Made by a program: the position numbers and the translations under genes. 64,000 bases of DNA, taken from positions 1,351,029 through 1,415,028 of the forward strand of contig OX638350.1 of NCBI GenBank assembly GCA_951813325.1, in the 5' to 3' direction. The notes beneath the pieces were generated by a model. It was not told the origin of the DNA. It searched no databases and saw nothing but the letters and a program-made list of their open reading frames with translations. Positions within the stretch are counted from its first letter, which is position 1. Every line of letters starts with the position of its first letter. Shown piece after piece: positions 15,931 to 26,322 of the stretch. Source of the stretch: an uncultured Acidimicrobiales bacterium (lineage in GTDB: Bacteria > Actinomycetota > Acidimicrobiia > Acidimicrobiales > Bin134).

Positions 15931-16938
15931 ATGGGATCGGACAATATGCCTTACCGCGGTCCACGGATTGGCCTCTGCTTGCCCTATGAAGGCTCGGCCA
16001 CGGCTCAGGACGTCGTGGATGTGGCTCAAGCGGCGGAGTGGGCCGGGCTGGACTCGGTGCGGGTGGGCGACCACATCGCCTTTCCGGTGGAGTTCACCTC
16101 GCAGAACCCGACCATGGCTGATGGCAAGTACCCGTACCCCATCGACAATCCCCGCCTCGAGGCGCTCACCACCCTGGCCTATGTCGCCGGGGCGACGTCC
16201 ACCATCAGGCTCATGGTCAACGCCTGCGTGCTTCCCCAGCGCAACCCGGTGATCATCGGCAAGGCCGTGGCCACGCTCGACTACCTGTCGGGGGGAAGGG
16301 TGATCTTCGGGGTGACGCTCGGGTGGCTTCGAGAGAACTCGTCACTGGGGCAGGTGATGGGCGGGTGGATGGTGATCTTCGGGGTGACGCTCGGGTGGCT
16401 TCGAGAGGAATTCGACGCCCTCGGTGCCGACTACCCCCACCGTCGACAACTGTTGGAGGACGGCATCGAGATCCTGCGCGCCCTGCGGGAGCAGGACCAG
16501 CCCTCCTATGAAGGGGAGACCTACTCGTTTGCGCCCCTCAACATGAGGCCCAAGCCGGTGCAGTCGCCGGTGCCCATCTTCGTGGGCGGCCACTCCCGGG
16601 CCGCGCTCCGCCGGGCGGCGGCAATGGGAGACGACTGGCTGGCCGCCCGGATGGCTCCGGATGACTTGCAGGAGCATGTGAGCTTCCTGTGCGAAGAGCG
16701 CAAGCAATCGCCCCGGGCCGACCAGCCGTTCACCGTGGCCGCCACCTGTCCAGCGGCAGTTGGGGGTCAAAACCCGAATGTGCTCGACGTCGGTGACCGG
16801 GACGCAACGCTGAGCACTCTGGTGGCGCTGGGCGAAGCCGGGGCCGATGTCGTCAACATGGTGGTCGTCTCGTATGACCCCGCCGAGACCCGGGACGCGG
16901 CCGAAGCCCTGGACCGGCACTGTGGTCCAGGTCGGTAG
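15931..16938 (+). CDS. LLM-class (probably F420-dependent) oxidoreductase with internal in-frame duplication
   Basis: This 335-residue luciferase-like TIM-barrel protein uses reduced F420 or FMN. Motifs are [24 protein letters not shown], the metal/flavin-region [30 protein letters not shown] and [22 protein letters not shown]. The last, a hallmark, is present twice: residues [12 protein letters not shown] recur 24 residues later because of a 37-bp direct repeat. The insertion lies next to the cofactor pocket in this family and may impair activity, though the frame stays open. A second start ATG at 15946 is possible. Confidence 0.8.
   Translation: [335 protein letters not shown]
16299..16407 (+). 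repeat. 37-bp direct repeat inside the LLM gene
   Basis: Bases 16299-16335 and 16371-16407 are identical (GGTGATCTTCGGGGTGACGC and on to GAGAG). The period is 72 bp, so 24 codons are added without a frame change. The spacer encodes [12 protein letters not shown], not found at this place in the family. Confidence 0.9.
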
Positions 16939-16941
16939 GGG

Positions 16942-17016
16942 TCAGGCAGAGCCCACCACCCCAGCCACCACGTAGCCGTCGGCGGTCTGGAACGCCTCAT
17001 AGGGCACCACCACGCT
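16942..17016 (-). pseudogene. Fragment of a CaiB/BaiF-type CoA-transferase gene
   Basis: On the minus strand the bases read SSVVVPYEAFQTADGYVVAG, then VVGSA and a stop at 16942-16944. PYxAFxTADGxxV is a well-known segment of family III CoA-transferases, normally mid-protein and followed by VGND. Only about 25 codons remain. It abuts the plus-strand AtuA-like fragment. Confidence 0.5.
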
Positions 17017-17017
17017 G

Positions 17018-17329
17018 GAAGGCACCGGCGGGGCGGTGGACATCGGCACCATGAAGACCCAGTTGGCCTATGAGATCCACGATCCGGCGGCCTGCCTCAC
17101 CCCTGATAGCACCGCCGACTTCACCCCAGTCTGGGTGGAAGAGATCGGCTCCGATCGGGTGCAGGTCGGCGGCGCGACGGGCCGCCCCCGCCCCGACACG
17201 CTCAAGGTACTGGTGGGTGTGGATGATGGGTGGAAAGTGAGGACCGAAGCGCTAGTGGTGTGTCCCGCAGCCTGCGAACCGACCCCCACGGCAAGTCCTA
17301 CCAATCCCTCATCCTCGACATCGACGTAG
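17018..17329 (+). pseudogene. Fragment of an AtuA-like (DUF1446) gene
   Basis: From 17018 the frame reads EGTGGAVDIGTMKTQLAYEI, then HDPAACLTPDSTADF and GATGRPRPDTLKVLVGVDDGW, close to the middle of acyclic terpene utilisation AtuA/DUF1446 proteins (YEIHDPxxYLTPDVxADF, GRPRPxTLKV). No start region or C-terminal half is present. After GW the frame becomes unlike the family. A different frame at 17256-17355 encodes VSRSLRTDPHGKSYQSLILD, ending DADDKIKR-stop, possibly the tail of yet another lost gene. Confidence 0.55.
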
Positions 17330-17364
17330 ACGCCGACGACAAGATCAAGAGGTAGCTTTGGCTC

Positions 17365-18921
17365 ATGGCCAACGCTGCCGCTCGCACAGCTGGCACGTTT
17401 GTGGTGACTGTGTGGGTTGCGGCCGTCTTGGGCGGTTGTGGCAGCGCCGGCCATGACGCGGTTTCACCACCAGTGACCCAGCCATCTGTTGGAGGTGGAA
17501 CCGAGACCGGCATTGTCGAAGACAGCTCTGAGTTTCCAGTGGACTCTGGGCTCCTCCCGGTCACCGGCTGGGCAAAAGTCCAGTTTCCCGAATCAGTGGC
17601 GGGGCCGCATTTGATTGCCGCTTGGACCGGTAGCGAATTGATGCTGTGGGGCAGCAAGGCCGATCTTGGGTTTGCCTACAACCCGGAGACAGCAACGTGG
17701 CGTCAGCTAGCTGCGAGTCCCAGGCCTGCTGTTTACGGCACTGCGAGCGCCTGGACCGATGACGAGGTCATCGTCTACTGGGGGAACGAGTCCCCCTCGG
17801 TGTCCGCCTATGACCGGCAAACTGACACATGGCGCTCACTGACCGACGCGCCGATCACCAGTGTGTTTTCTGCCGACATCCTCTGGAATGGCACTGAAGT
17901 GTTGCTTATAACCGAACGCAGAGTCGCGGTCTATCACCTCGAATTAGATGCCTGGGAGGTGGTCGCTGTTCCGCCAACTCGACTGGGACGCAGCCGCGAA
18001 ATCGCATGGACCGGCGCTGAGCTGTTTGTTTGGCCAACAGAAACATCACGGTCGACAAAGCGAGGACTTGCCTACAACCCCATTGAGGACACCTGGAGAA
18101 CGCTGCCCGACCCACCGGCATGGCCGGCGATGCCCGATGCCGTGTGGACCGGCGAAGAGCTCATCGTATGGGGCGGTCTTCCCGGCTCCGCGGTTGTCGA
18201 CTACTCAGAACGTGCCGCCGGTTCGGCGTACGACCCGTCCACAGATGCATGGACTGCGATGCCTGAACCCCTTCCCGAACCAGAAAGCTATGAAGGCAAC
18301 TTGGGAAGCCAGACGCTGATGTGGACCGGAACCGAGCTCATCGTCTCGACTGGTCACTTGGGAACCGGCCTCGGCACCGCGGAGTCCTTGCTGCTGAGCT
18401 ACCAGCCCCGTAACGAGACCTGGGAACTCTTGGGAATCTCACCAGTGTCGGGATACAACGCCACAGGCATGGTGGCGGGCAACCGACTGGTCTTATTCGA
18501 TGTCGGTGGGCTCTTCGTCTCTGAGCCCCAATGGGGTTCCCTGGACAGGGGCGAGCCGCAAGACAAAAGAGCTGAGGGCGGCTCCGTTGCAGAACCTGCT
18601 GCGGCGGTTGAGGCTGAGATCGCGGGCGTGTTGCCCAATGGCGATCGATATCTTGTGAGAGCTGAGCCGGCGCTCCCGGACACTGTCGAGGGAATCCATG
18701 CGGCGATTGTCATTGACCTGGATGATGGTGAGGCGCCGATTGAGGGCCCGATCGTCGGCATTGCGACCTTCCACTCCAGTGCTGGAACGACCCCGAGAGC
18801 CTTCTATGGTCGGCAAGATCCGGTTGTCGTCGCTTCCGAGAACTGCAACATGGTTCTCAATTGGCCGGTCAGCCGGTGGCGAGGTGCTCTCGGAGCTCGA
18901 CTTTGCGGATTTTGCCGGTGA
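17365..18921 (+). CDS. Kelch-like repeat lipoprotein, 3' end running into a convergent gene
   Basis: This 518-residue exported protein has a signal ending in LGGC (VTVWVAAVLGGC), a lipobox. Residues about 60-380 contain about six beta-propeller (kelch-like) repeats with the pattern WTGxELxxWG and then YxPxTxxW, for example AWTGSELMLWGS, WTGEELIVWGG and AYDPSTDAW. A second domain follows (AEIAGVLPNGDRYLVRAEPA, VEGIHAAIVIDLDDG) of unknown function. The final residues (about 18869-18921) overlap the 3' end of the opposite acyl-CoA ligase by 53 bp and look unlike a natural end (WRGALGARLCGFCR), so the gene may be 3'-truncated. The role is unknown, presumably at the cell surface. Confidence 0.65.
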   Translation: MANAAARTAGTFVVTVWVAAVLGGCGSAGHDAVSPPVTQPSVGGGTETGIVEDSSEFPVDSGLLPVTGWAKVQFPESVAGPHLIAAWTGSELMLWGSKADLGFAYNPETATWRQLAASPRPAVYGTASAWTDDEVIVYWGNESPSVSAYDRQTDTWRSLTDAPITSVFSADILWNGTEVLLITERRVAVYHLELDAWEVVAVPPTRLGRSREIAWTGAELFVWPTETSRSTKRGLAYNPIEDTWRTLPDPPAWPAMPDAVWTGEELIVWGGLPGSAVVDYSERAAGSAYDPSTDAWTAMPEPLPEPESYEGNLGSQTLMWTGTELIVSTGHLGTGLGTAESLLLSYQPRNETWELLGISPVSGYNATGMVAGNRLVLFDVGGLFVSEPQWGSLDRGEPQDKRAEGGSVAEPAAAVEAEIAGVLPNGDRYLVRAEPALPDTVEGIHAAIVIDLDDGEAPIEGPIVGIATFHSSAGTTPRAFYGRQDPVVVASENCNMVLNWPVSRWRGALGARLCGFCR

Positions 18922-20371
18922 CGGTGCGAGGAAAGGTGTCGACGGCGATGAACTCGTCGGGGACCTTGATTTTGGCCAGGCGGTCGCGGCACCAATCGGA
19001 CATCCCGTGGAGCGTTTCTCCCGGTCGTAGCTCGACAAAGGCCACCGGGCGCTCGCCCCAGTCAGGGTCTGTGCGCCCGACCACGGCTGCCTCGGCGATG
19101 GCCGGGTGGTCGTGGAGCACCGCCTCGATCTCGCTGGGGTAGACGTTGACGCCGCCGCTGATGAGCATGTCCTTGGCTCGGCCCACGATGTAGAGGTAGC
19201 CGTCGGCATCGAATCGACCAAGGTCCCCGGTTCGCAGCCACCCGTCGACCAGCGCTTCGGCGGTCTGGGTCGGGTCGCGCCAGTAGCCGGCCATCACCTT
19301 CTCGCTCTTCACCCAGATCTCGCCCACTTCGCCGGGGGCCACGAGGGCGCCTTTCCCGTCGTGGAGTTCAATCCGGACGCCAGCCACAACGCGCCCGCAC
19401 GAGTCCAATAGCTCAGTACGCCCGGCCATGGCCATGTCGTGATCCTCGGGCAGCAGCCCGGTGAGGTTGGTAACGCACTCGGAGATGCCGTAGCCCTGAT
19501 ACAGCCCGCAGCCGAACCGCTCATAGGCCTGTCGGATGAGCGGCCCGGCAGTGGGGGCCGCGCCGTAGACAATAAGGCGGAGGCTGGAGAGGTCGGCCTC
19601 GTCGAAACCGGGGTGATCGAGAAGGCGGCGCAGCTGGGCGGGGACGAGGATCGAGATCGTCACCCGGTGCTCGGCGACCGCGGCAAAGAACGACTCCGGC
19701 GAAAAGGAGCGCAGCACCACGTGGGTCTGGCCGTCGGCCAGCATGGAGCTGACCCGGGTACCAGTGGCCGCGTGGTAAAGCGGCGTGGTCGACAAGAACA
19801 CGTCGTCGGGCCGGAACCGCTGCACCAGCGCCATGGTGAGCCCGTTGAACGCCAGCCCCCGCTGGGTGAGGCACACCCCTTTGGGCCGTCCGGTGGTGCC
19901 GCTGGTGTAGATGATGAGCGCGGTGTCATCTTCGGCAGCGCGATCCAGATCGGTGAACGGCACCGACGCCAGAAGATATTCGTAGGCATCGCCATCGGCG
20001 TCGATCACCGGGCCGGTGGAGCCGATGGCCTTCAGCCGCTCGGCATAATCGCTGGTCGCTATGGTGAGGGTGGGCTCGGCGTTCGACAGGATGAAGGACA
20101 ACTCGGGATCGGTGAACTGGGTGTTCAGCGGCACAGCCGCCGCGCCCAGGTAGGCCACCGCCAGATAAACGTCAAAAAAGACCAGACCGTTGTCGGCCAT
20201 GAGCGCCACCCGGTCGCCTGGGCCCACCCCAGCAGCCTCGAGACCTGCCGCCAGCTGGCAAACCCGGCCGCGCAGATCGGCAAACGTGACCGACGGTCCT
20301 CTTTCGACCGCCACCGCAGTCCGCTGGGGATACAGCGCAGCATCGCGCTCCAACAGGTCAACTATGCGCAC
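18869..20371 (-). CDS. Acyl-CoA synthetase/ligase (FadD-like)
   Basis: This 500-residue ANL-superfamily enzyme has the motifs IIYTSGTTGRPKGV (phosphate loop, about residue 150), YGISECVTN, GDLGRFDADGYLYIVGRAKDMLISGG and the C-terminal RTVTGKIRKVELREHL with the catalytic lysine. The short N-terminus (MRIVDLLERDAALYPQRTAV) is typical. It probably activates a fatty or other organic acid. Its end overlaps the kelch-like gene. A vapBC pair precedes it on the same strand, but an intergenic gap of 127 bp separates them. Confidence 0.85.
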   Translation of the reverse strand: MRIVDLLERDAALYPQRTAVAVERGPSVTFADLRGRVCQLAAGLEAAGVGPGDRVALMADNGLVFFDVYLAVAYLGAAAVPLNTQFTDPELSFILSNAEPTLTIATSDYAERLKAIGSTGPVIDADGDAYEYLLASVPFTDLDRAAEDDTALIIYTSGTTGRPKGVCLTQRGLAFNGLTMALVQRFRPDDVFLSTTPLYHAATGTRVSSMLADGQTHVVLRSFSPESFFAAVAEHRVTISILVPAQLRRLLDHPGFDEADLSSLRLIVYGAAPTAGPLIRQAYERFGCGLYQGYGISECVTNLTGLLPEDHDMAMAGRTELLDSCGRVVAGVRIELHDGKGALVAPGEVGEIWVKSEKVMAGYWRDPTQTAEALVDGWLRTGDLGRFDADGYLYIVGRAKDMLISGGVNVYPSEIEAVLHDHPAIAEAAVVGRTDPDWGERPVAFVELRPGETLHGMSDWCRDRLAKIKVPDEFIAVDTFPRTVTGKIRKVELREHLATG

Positions 20372-20498
20372 GACCGCTCCGCGGCTGAGGCCCAGGCAAT
20401 CCCCTCGTCCAAGCCCACCGAAAACACCTCATTCACCCCGGCAACGTACTCCCACGCCGCCCAACAGGCATACCTTCAATGGCCCAGAGGCGGTGGTG

Positions 20499-20891
20499 TC
20501 AGGCTTTGACGAGTTGGAGGGCGGTGTGCTGGGCGATTCGGTCGTAGTCGCGGTCGTGGTGGAGCACGGGGACGTTGAGGCGGATGGCGACGGACGCGAT
20601 GAGGGCATCGGTTTGCGAGCGAATGGTGATTCCCCGCCACCTGAGTTCTCGGTAAATTGTTGCGGCATCGAGCCAATCGAGCTTGGGGGAGAGCGCTTCG
20701 TGTTGCTGAGCCTCCAACAGCCGTTGGGTTCGGGCCACAGCATCTCGGCGGGCGCCGGCCATGACCTCCAACAGGATCGGGTCGATGGTGATGACCTCTC
20801 CATTGGAGATTGCCTGGCGCATTCTCTGCGCCTGAGCTGATCCCGTCGCCGACAAGAAGTCGATCCAGGCGGAAGTGTCAGCTATCAGCAC
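20499..20891 (-). CDS. vapC: VapC PIN-domain toxin
   Basis: Start GTG 20891 gives 130 residues and overlaps the vapB 3' end by 14 bp. PIN acidic residues are seen in [12 protein letters not shown] (Asp), PILLEVMAG (Glu), [12 protein letters not shown] (Asp) and [10 protein letters not shown] (Asp). It is a metal-dependent ribonuclease held inactive by the upstream VapB. The set appears intact. Confidence 0.85.
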   Translation of the reverse strand: MLIADTSAWIDFLSATGSAQAQRMRQAISNGEVITIDPILLEVMAGARRDAVARTQRLLEAQQHEALSPKLDWLDAATIYRELRWRGITIRSQTDALIASVAIRLNVPVLHHDRDYDRIAQHTALQLVKA

Positions 20892-21108
20892 TGCTGTCCC
20901 AGTCGGCAAAGCGATCGGCTCGCATGGTGTCGAGGTTGCCGTCCCAGCCGACCCCTTCCATCTCCAGTTGCTCCTCAATGGTCATCGGTCCGCCGCCTAG
21001 GAGGCGTTCCAAGGCGAGATGCACCGCCTGGCGCTTGGTGCGCAGTCCGAACGTCTGCATGGCGCGCTCAATGAGCTCGTCGTCGATGTCGATGTTGGTG
21101 CGGCTCAT
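20878..21108 (-). CDS. vapB: VapB-type antitoxin
   Basis: This 76-residue protein starts at ATG 21108 ([17 protein letters not shown]). The N-terminal strand-helix with [15 protein letters not shown] is a typical MJ/VapB ribbon-helix-helix-like DNA-binding part. The tail ([16 protein letters not shown]) would bind VapC. A palindromic TACAC-GTGTA lies 11 bp upstream. Confidence 0.8.
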   Translation of the reverse strand: MSRTNIDIDDELIERAMQTFGLRTKRQAVHLALERLLGGGPMTIEEQLEMEGVGWDGNLDTMRADRFADWDSSADS

Positions 21109-21118
21109 GACACTACTA

Positions 21119-21134
21119 TACACTTCAATGTGTA
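21119..21134. promoter_or_regulatory. Palindrome upstream of vapBC, likely operator
   Basis: TACAC-TTCAAT-GTGTA, in an AT-rich 55-bp gap between vapB (minus) and an SDR pseudogene (plus). Position and symmetry fit autoregulation by VapBC. Confidence 0.45.
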
Positions 21135-21163
21135 AACTGCGGAGTGGCCTGCGGGAGGGCGTT

Positions 21164-21643
21164 GTGGAGTTGAGCGGCAAGAGGATCATCGTCACCGGTT
21201 GTGCGAGTGGGATGGGGGCGGCGACGGTGCGGGCCTATGTGAATGCGGCGGCTCAAGGTGGCCGAGGGCGGGGCCGTCATCAATTTCGGATCCATCTCCG
21301 GCCGGCGGGCCGAGCCGGGGGCCGCCGCCTATTCCGCGTCCAAGGGCGCGGTGCATGCCTGGACTCGCACGGCGGCCGGAACCTGGGGGCCGACGGTGTG
21401 CGGGTGAACGCCGTTCTCCCGGCCATCAGAACGCCGATGTTCCAGGCCTCCTGGGACCGGGCTACCGATGAGGGGCGAACCGAGAAGTTCTGGCGCAACA
21501 GCCACAGCATCGCGTTGGGACAAGATTACGGCGACCCGGATCGGGATCTCGGGCCGGTGATGGTGTTCTTGGCCTCGGATGCGCCCCGGTTCGTCACTGG
21601 CCAACTCATCGCGGTCGACGGCGGACAGGGGAACGTGCGCTAG
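21164..21643 (+). pseudogene. Frameshifted, internally deleted SDR gene
   Basis: From GTG 21164 (with GGGAGGG upstream) the frame reads [20 protein letters not shown], the Rossmann start of an SDR, to RAYV. It then jumps: the next recognisable SDR part, KVAEGGAVINFGSISGRRAE followed by the catalytic YSASKGAVHAW, is in another frame. From DGVRVNAVLPAIRTPMF to VTGQLIAVDGGQGN the original frame returns. About 100 residues between the Rossmann loop and the serine motif are lost. The gene cannot encode a working enzyme as read. Confidence 0.8.
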
Positions 21644-21687
21644 GCGCGCATGGGGTAGATGTCGCCGTCCCAGGAGGGGAATGTGTG

Positions 21688-23325
21688 CTAAGGCTGTTTC
21701 GCCCGGTCGTGGGTGGAAGCGGTCACGCCCCGCTCGCGGAGCTTGATCTTCTGGACCCGCTCCGAGGGTGTTTTGGGAAGCTCGTCGACGATCTCGATGA
21801 ACCGGGGCACCGCAAATGACGGCATGCGGGTCTCGGCCCAAGCCCAGAGCTCGGCCAGGTCGATGGGCGCCGAGGTGATGATCCAGGCCATCACCTCGTC
21901 CTCGCCGGCTTCGATGTCGGCTTTGACGGCCACCACCGCGCACTCGGTGATGTCGGGGTGGCCGAGCAGCGCCTGTTCCACCTCGTAGGAGGAGATGTTC
22001 TCGCCCCGCCGCCGCAGGGCGTCTTTGAGGCGGTCCACGAAGTAGTACCAGCCCTCGGCGTCGCGGCGCAGCCCGTCTCCGGTGTGGAACCAGAGATTGC
22101 GCCAGGCCTCGGCGGTCTTGTCGGGCATGGCGTAGTACCCCATCGAGCACGTCCAGGGAACCTTGGTCCGGATGGCCAGCTCTCCGAGCTCGCCGATTCC
22201 CACCTCTTCGTCGGTTTCGGGATCCACGAGGCGCACGTCGAACCAATCGGAGGCTGCGAGCCCTGCGGCACCCGGCGGGCGATCCTCTCCATAGGGCGAC
22301 AAGATCGGCATCGACGTCTCGGTGAGGCCGAACACCTCGACGAAGGCACCGACGCCGAAGCGGGCCTTGAACGCGTCGAGAATCGAATAGGCCGTGGGGG
22401 CGGCGAAGATGCAGCGCAGGTTGTTGTCGGCGTCGTCGGGGCGGGCCTCCTGCTTCCACACGAAGTCCATCATCACGCCCAAGAAGTTGGTGACGGTGGC
22501 CTTGGAGTCGCGGATCTGGTCGATCCAGCGGCTGGCCGAGAAATGGCTGTGGAGCACGAACCGGGCCCCGGCCACCAGCGCGGGGTAGGCGGCCAGAAAC
22601 TGGGCGTTGCCGTGGAACAGGGGCGTGGTCACCATGTAGGTGTCGGCGTCGGTGAGGCGGGTGAGCGACACGCACTCGTCGGCGAAGAAGTACATCTGCG
22701 CCTGCGGCATCATCACCCCCTTGGACGGCCCCGTGGTCCCGGAGGTGAAGAAGATCGAAGCCAGATCGCGGGGGGCAACCTCGAGGGGATCGGCCGGCTC
22801 GGAAGCCTCCAGGGCGTTCCACGGCTCAGCTTCCCAACCGGCATCGCGCAGAACGGCGATTCCGGCGTCGGCGTCGAGGCCGGCCACCCAGAACCGCTCG
22901 ATCGATGCACAGGCCGACTTGGACTCGACGAAGCGCTCGGCATAGGAGCCGTCGACCACCGCCAGCTTGGGCTGAACGGTGGAAGTTTGGTGTTCCAAGA
23001 ACTGGCCTCGGTAGGCGGTGTTGATGGGGACCTCGACCATCCCGGCCATCTGAGATCCCAGCCAAGTGCGGATGAACATCGACGAGTTCGGCAGCATGAC
23101 CAGCAGCCGATCTCCGGGAGCTCCACCCGACGAGATCAAGGTGCAGGCAATGCGGCAGGCAGATTCGTGAATCTCTGCGTACGTCCAGGTGATGCCCTCC
23201 TCGGGGCAGTCGAGGTACACGGCGTCGCGGTGGCTGGCCGCCCGGTGGGCCAGCACCTGCGGAGTGGCCCACATGCTGCGGTCGGGGAACGTGGGGTGGA
23301 TATCCCGATAGGTGCGTAAAGTCAC
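21688..23325 (-). CDS. Acyl-CoA ligase of the CaiC-like group
   Basis: This 545-residue adenylate-forming ligase has IFFTSGTTGPSKGVMMPQ near residue 190, FGLTETSMPI, the WFHTGDGLRRDAEGWYYFVDRLKD segment and a C-terminal KTPSERVQKIKLRERG lysine region. The N-terminus (LAHRAASHRDAVYLDCPEEG) and the RRRGENISSYEVEQALLGHP segment are most like crotonobetaine/carnitine-CoA ligases and related catabolic enzymes. It is divergent from gap with only 26 bp between start codons, so one or both promoters must lie inside coding sequence. The substrate is unknown. Confidence 0.85.
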   Translation of the reverse strand: MTLRTYRDIHPTFPDRSMWATPQVLAHRAASHRDAVYLDCPEEGITWTYAEIHESACRIACTLISSGGAPGDRLLVMLPNSSMFIRTWLGSQMAGMVEVPINTAYRGQFLEHQTSTVQPKLAVVDGSYAERFVESKSACASIERFWVAGLDADAGIAVLRDAGWEAEPWNALEASEPADPLEVAPRDLASIFFTSGTTGPSKGVMMPQAQMYFFADECVSLTRLTDADTYMVTTPLFHGNAQFLAAYPALVAGARFVLHSHFSASRWIDQIRDSKATVTNFLGVMMDFVWKQEARPDDADNNLRCIFAAPTAYSILDAFKARFGVGAFVEVFGLTETSMPILSPYGEDRPPGAAGLAASDWFDVRLVDPETDEEVGIGELGELAIRTKVPWTCSMGYYAMPDKTAEAWRNLWFHTGDGLRRDAEGWYYFVDRLKDALRRRGENISSYEVEQALLGHPDITECAVVAVKADIEAGEDEVMAWIITSAPIDLAELWAWAETRMPSFAVPRFIEIVDELPKTPSERVQKIKLRERGVTASTHDRAKQP

Positions 23326-23351
23326 AACGGGCCTACGTTAGTGTCAGCCGC

Positions 23352-24362
<1,011 letters not shown>

Positions 24363-24370
24363 GCAGCGAG

Positions 24371-25493
24371 GTGCTTCCCACCCTTGAATCGCTGAGCGAG
24401 GCCCTCGGCGGGCTGGACGGCCGTCGAATCCTGCTGCGGGCCGACTTCAACATCCCGCTGGACGTCCATGGCCAGATTGCCGACGACTTCCGCATCACAG
24501 CGGCCCTGCCCACCATCCGGTGGTTGACCCAGCAGGGAGCCGCGGTTGTGGCGTGCAGTCACCTGGGCCGCCCCGGAGGCACACCCGATCCCCGGTACAC
24601 ACTGGCTCCGGTGCAGGCTCGGCTGGGCGAGCTTGCCCCCGGCGTGGAGCTGTTGGAAAACCTGCGCTTCGATCCGGGCGAGACCGGCAATGATGACGGC
24701 CTGGCGCAGCGGCTGGTCGATGGTTGCGATGGCTACGTCAACGATGCATTCGGGGCGTCGCACCGGGCTCACGCCTCCATCGTGGGACCGCCCCGTTATC
24801 GGCCCGGCGGGGCCGGCCGCCTGCTGGCCAAAGAGGCCGAAGTGCTGCTCGGGCTGCGGGCCAAGCCCAAGCGGCCGTTTGTCGCCGTTTTGGGCGGGGC
24901 CAAGGTCAGTGACAAACTGGGGGTGATCGACGCCCTGCTGGAGACTGCCGATGAGGTGGTGATCGGAGGGGGCATGTGCTTCACCTTCCTGGCCGCGTTG
25001 GGCCACAGCGTGGGCGATTCGCTGCTTCAGACCGACCAGATCGAGGCCTGCGCCCGGTTGCTGCAATCGGGTGCGCCCATCCGGCTGCCCTCCGACATCA
25101 CCGCCCTGGCACCGGGGGAGCGGGTGGTGCAGGCCGGGGTGGATCTGCGCTCTGACTGGCGGGGGTTGGACATCGGCCCCGGTTCTGCGGCCGAGTTCAG
25201 CGATCTCATTGCCGAAGCCGGCACCGTGTTGTGGAACGGCCCCATGGGACTGTTCGAAGACCCCCGCTTTGCGGCGGGAACCAAGGTGGTGGCCCAAGCA
25301 CTGGCCGACAGTCGGGCGTTCACCGTGGTGGGCGGGGGAGACAGCGCCGCTGCGGTCCGCCAGTTTGGACTGGACCGGGAGATGGACCACGTGTCCACCG
25401 GGGGAGGGGCGTCGCTGGAGTTGATCGAGCAGGGCGATCTGCCCGGTCTGAGAGCACTGAGAGAATCCGTTGGCACCCGCGAGGAGGTAAACA

Positions 25494-25501
<8 letters not shown>
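24371..25501 (+). CDS. pgk: Phosphoglycerate kinase
   Basis: This 376-residue enzyme transfers phosphate from 1,3-bisphosphoglycerate to ADP. GTG 24371 is taken as the start; an ATG at 24302 would lie deep in gap. Motifs are ILLRADFNIPLD, ACSHLGRPGG, LLENLRFDPGE, LGGAKVSDKLGVI and VVGGGDSAAAVRQFGL. It is slightly short for the family, because loops are trimmed (for example RYRPGGAGRLLAKE). It overlaps tpiA by 8 bp. Confidence 0.95.
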
Positions 25502-26270
<769 letters not shown>

Positions 26271-26280
26271 GGATGTATGA

Positions 26281-26309
26281 CATATGTAGTGACTGTGGCA
26301 TTACATATG
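26281..26309. promoter_or_regulatory. Long inverted repeat upstream of the disrupted vapB, likely operator
   Basis: CATATGTAGTG (26281-26291) pairs with CATTACATATG (26299-26309), 10 of 11 positions, around a 7-bp centre. It sits 13 bp before the vapB ATG. This is a good candidate for VapBC autoregulation and is now upstream of an interrupted antitoxin. Confidence 0.55.
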
Positions 26310-26322
26310 GATATTGCTGGAT

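Noticed and set aside
17036-17329. AtuA-like open frame as a real gene
   Set aside because: It has no family N-terminus, and the C-terminal part changes to unrelated residues; treated as a fragment.
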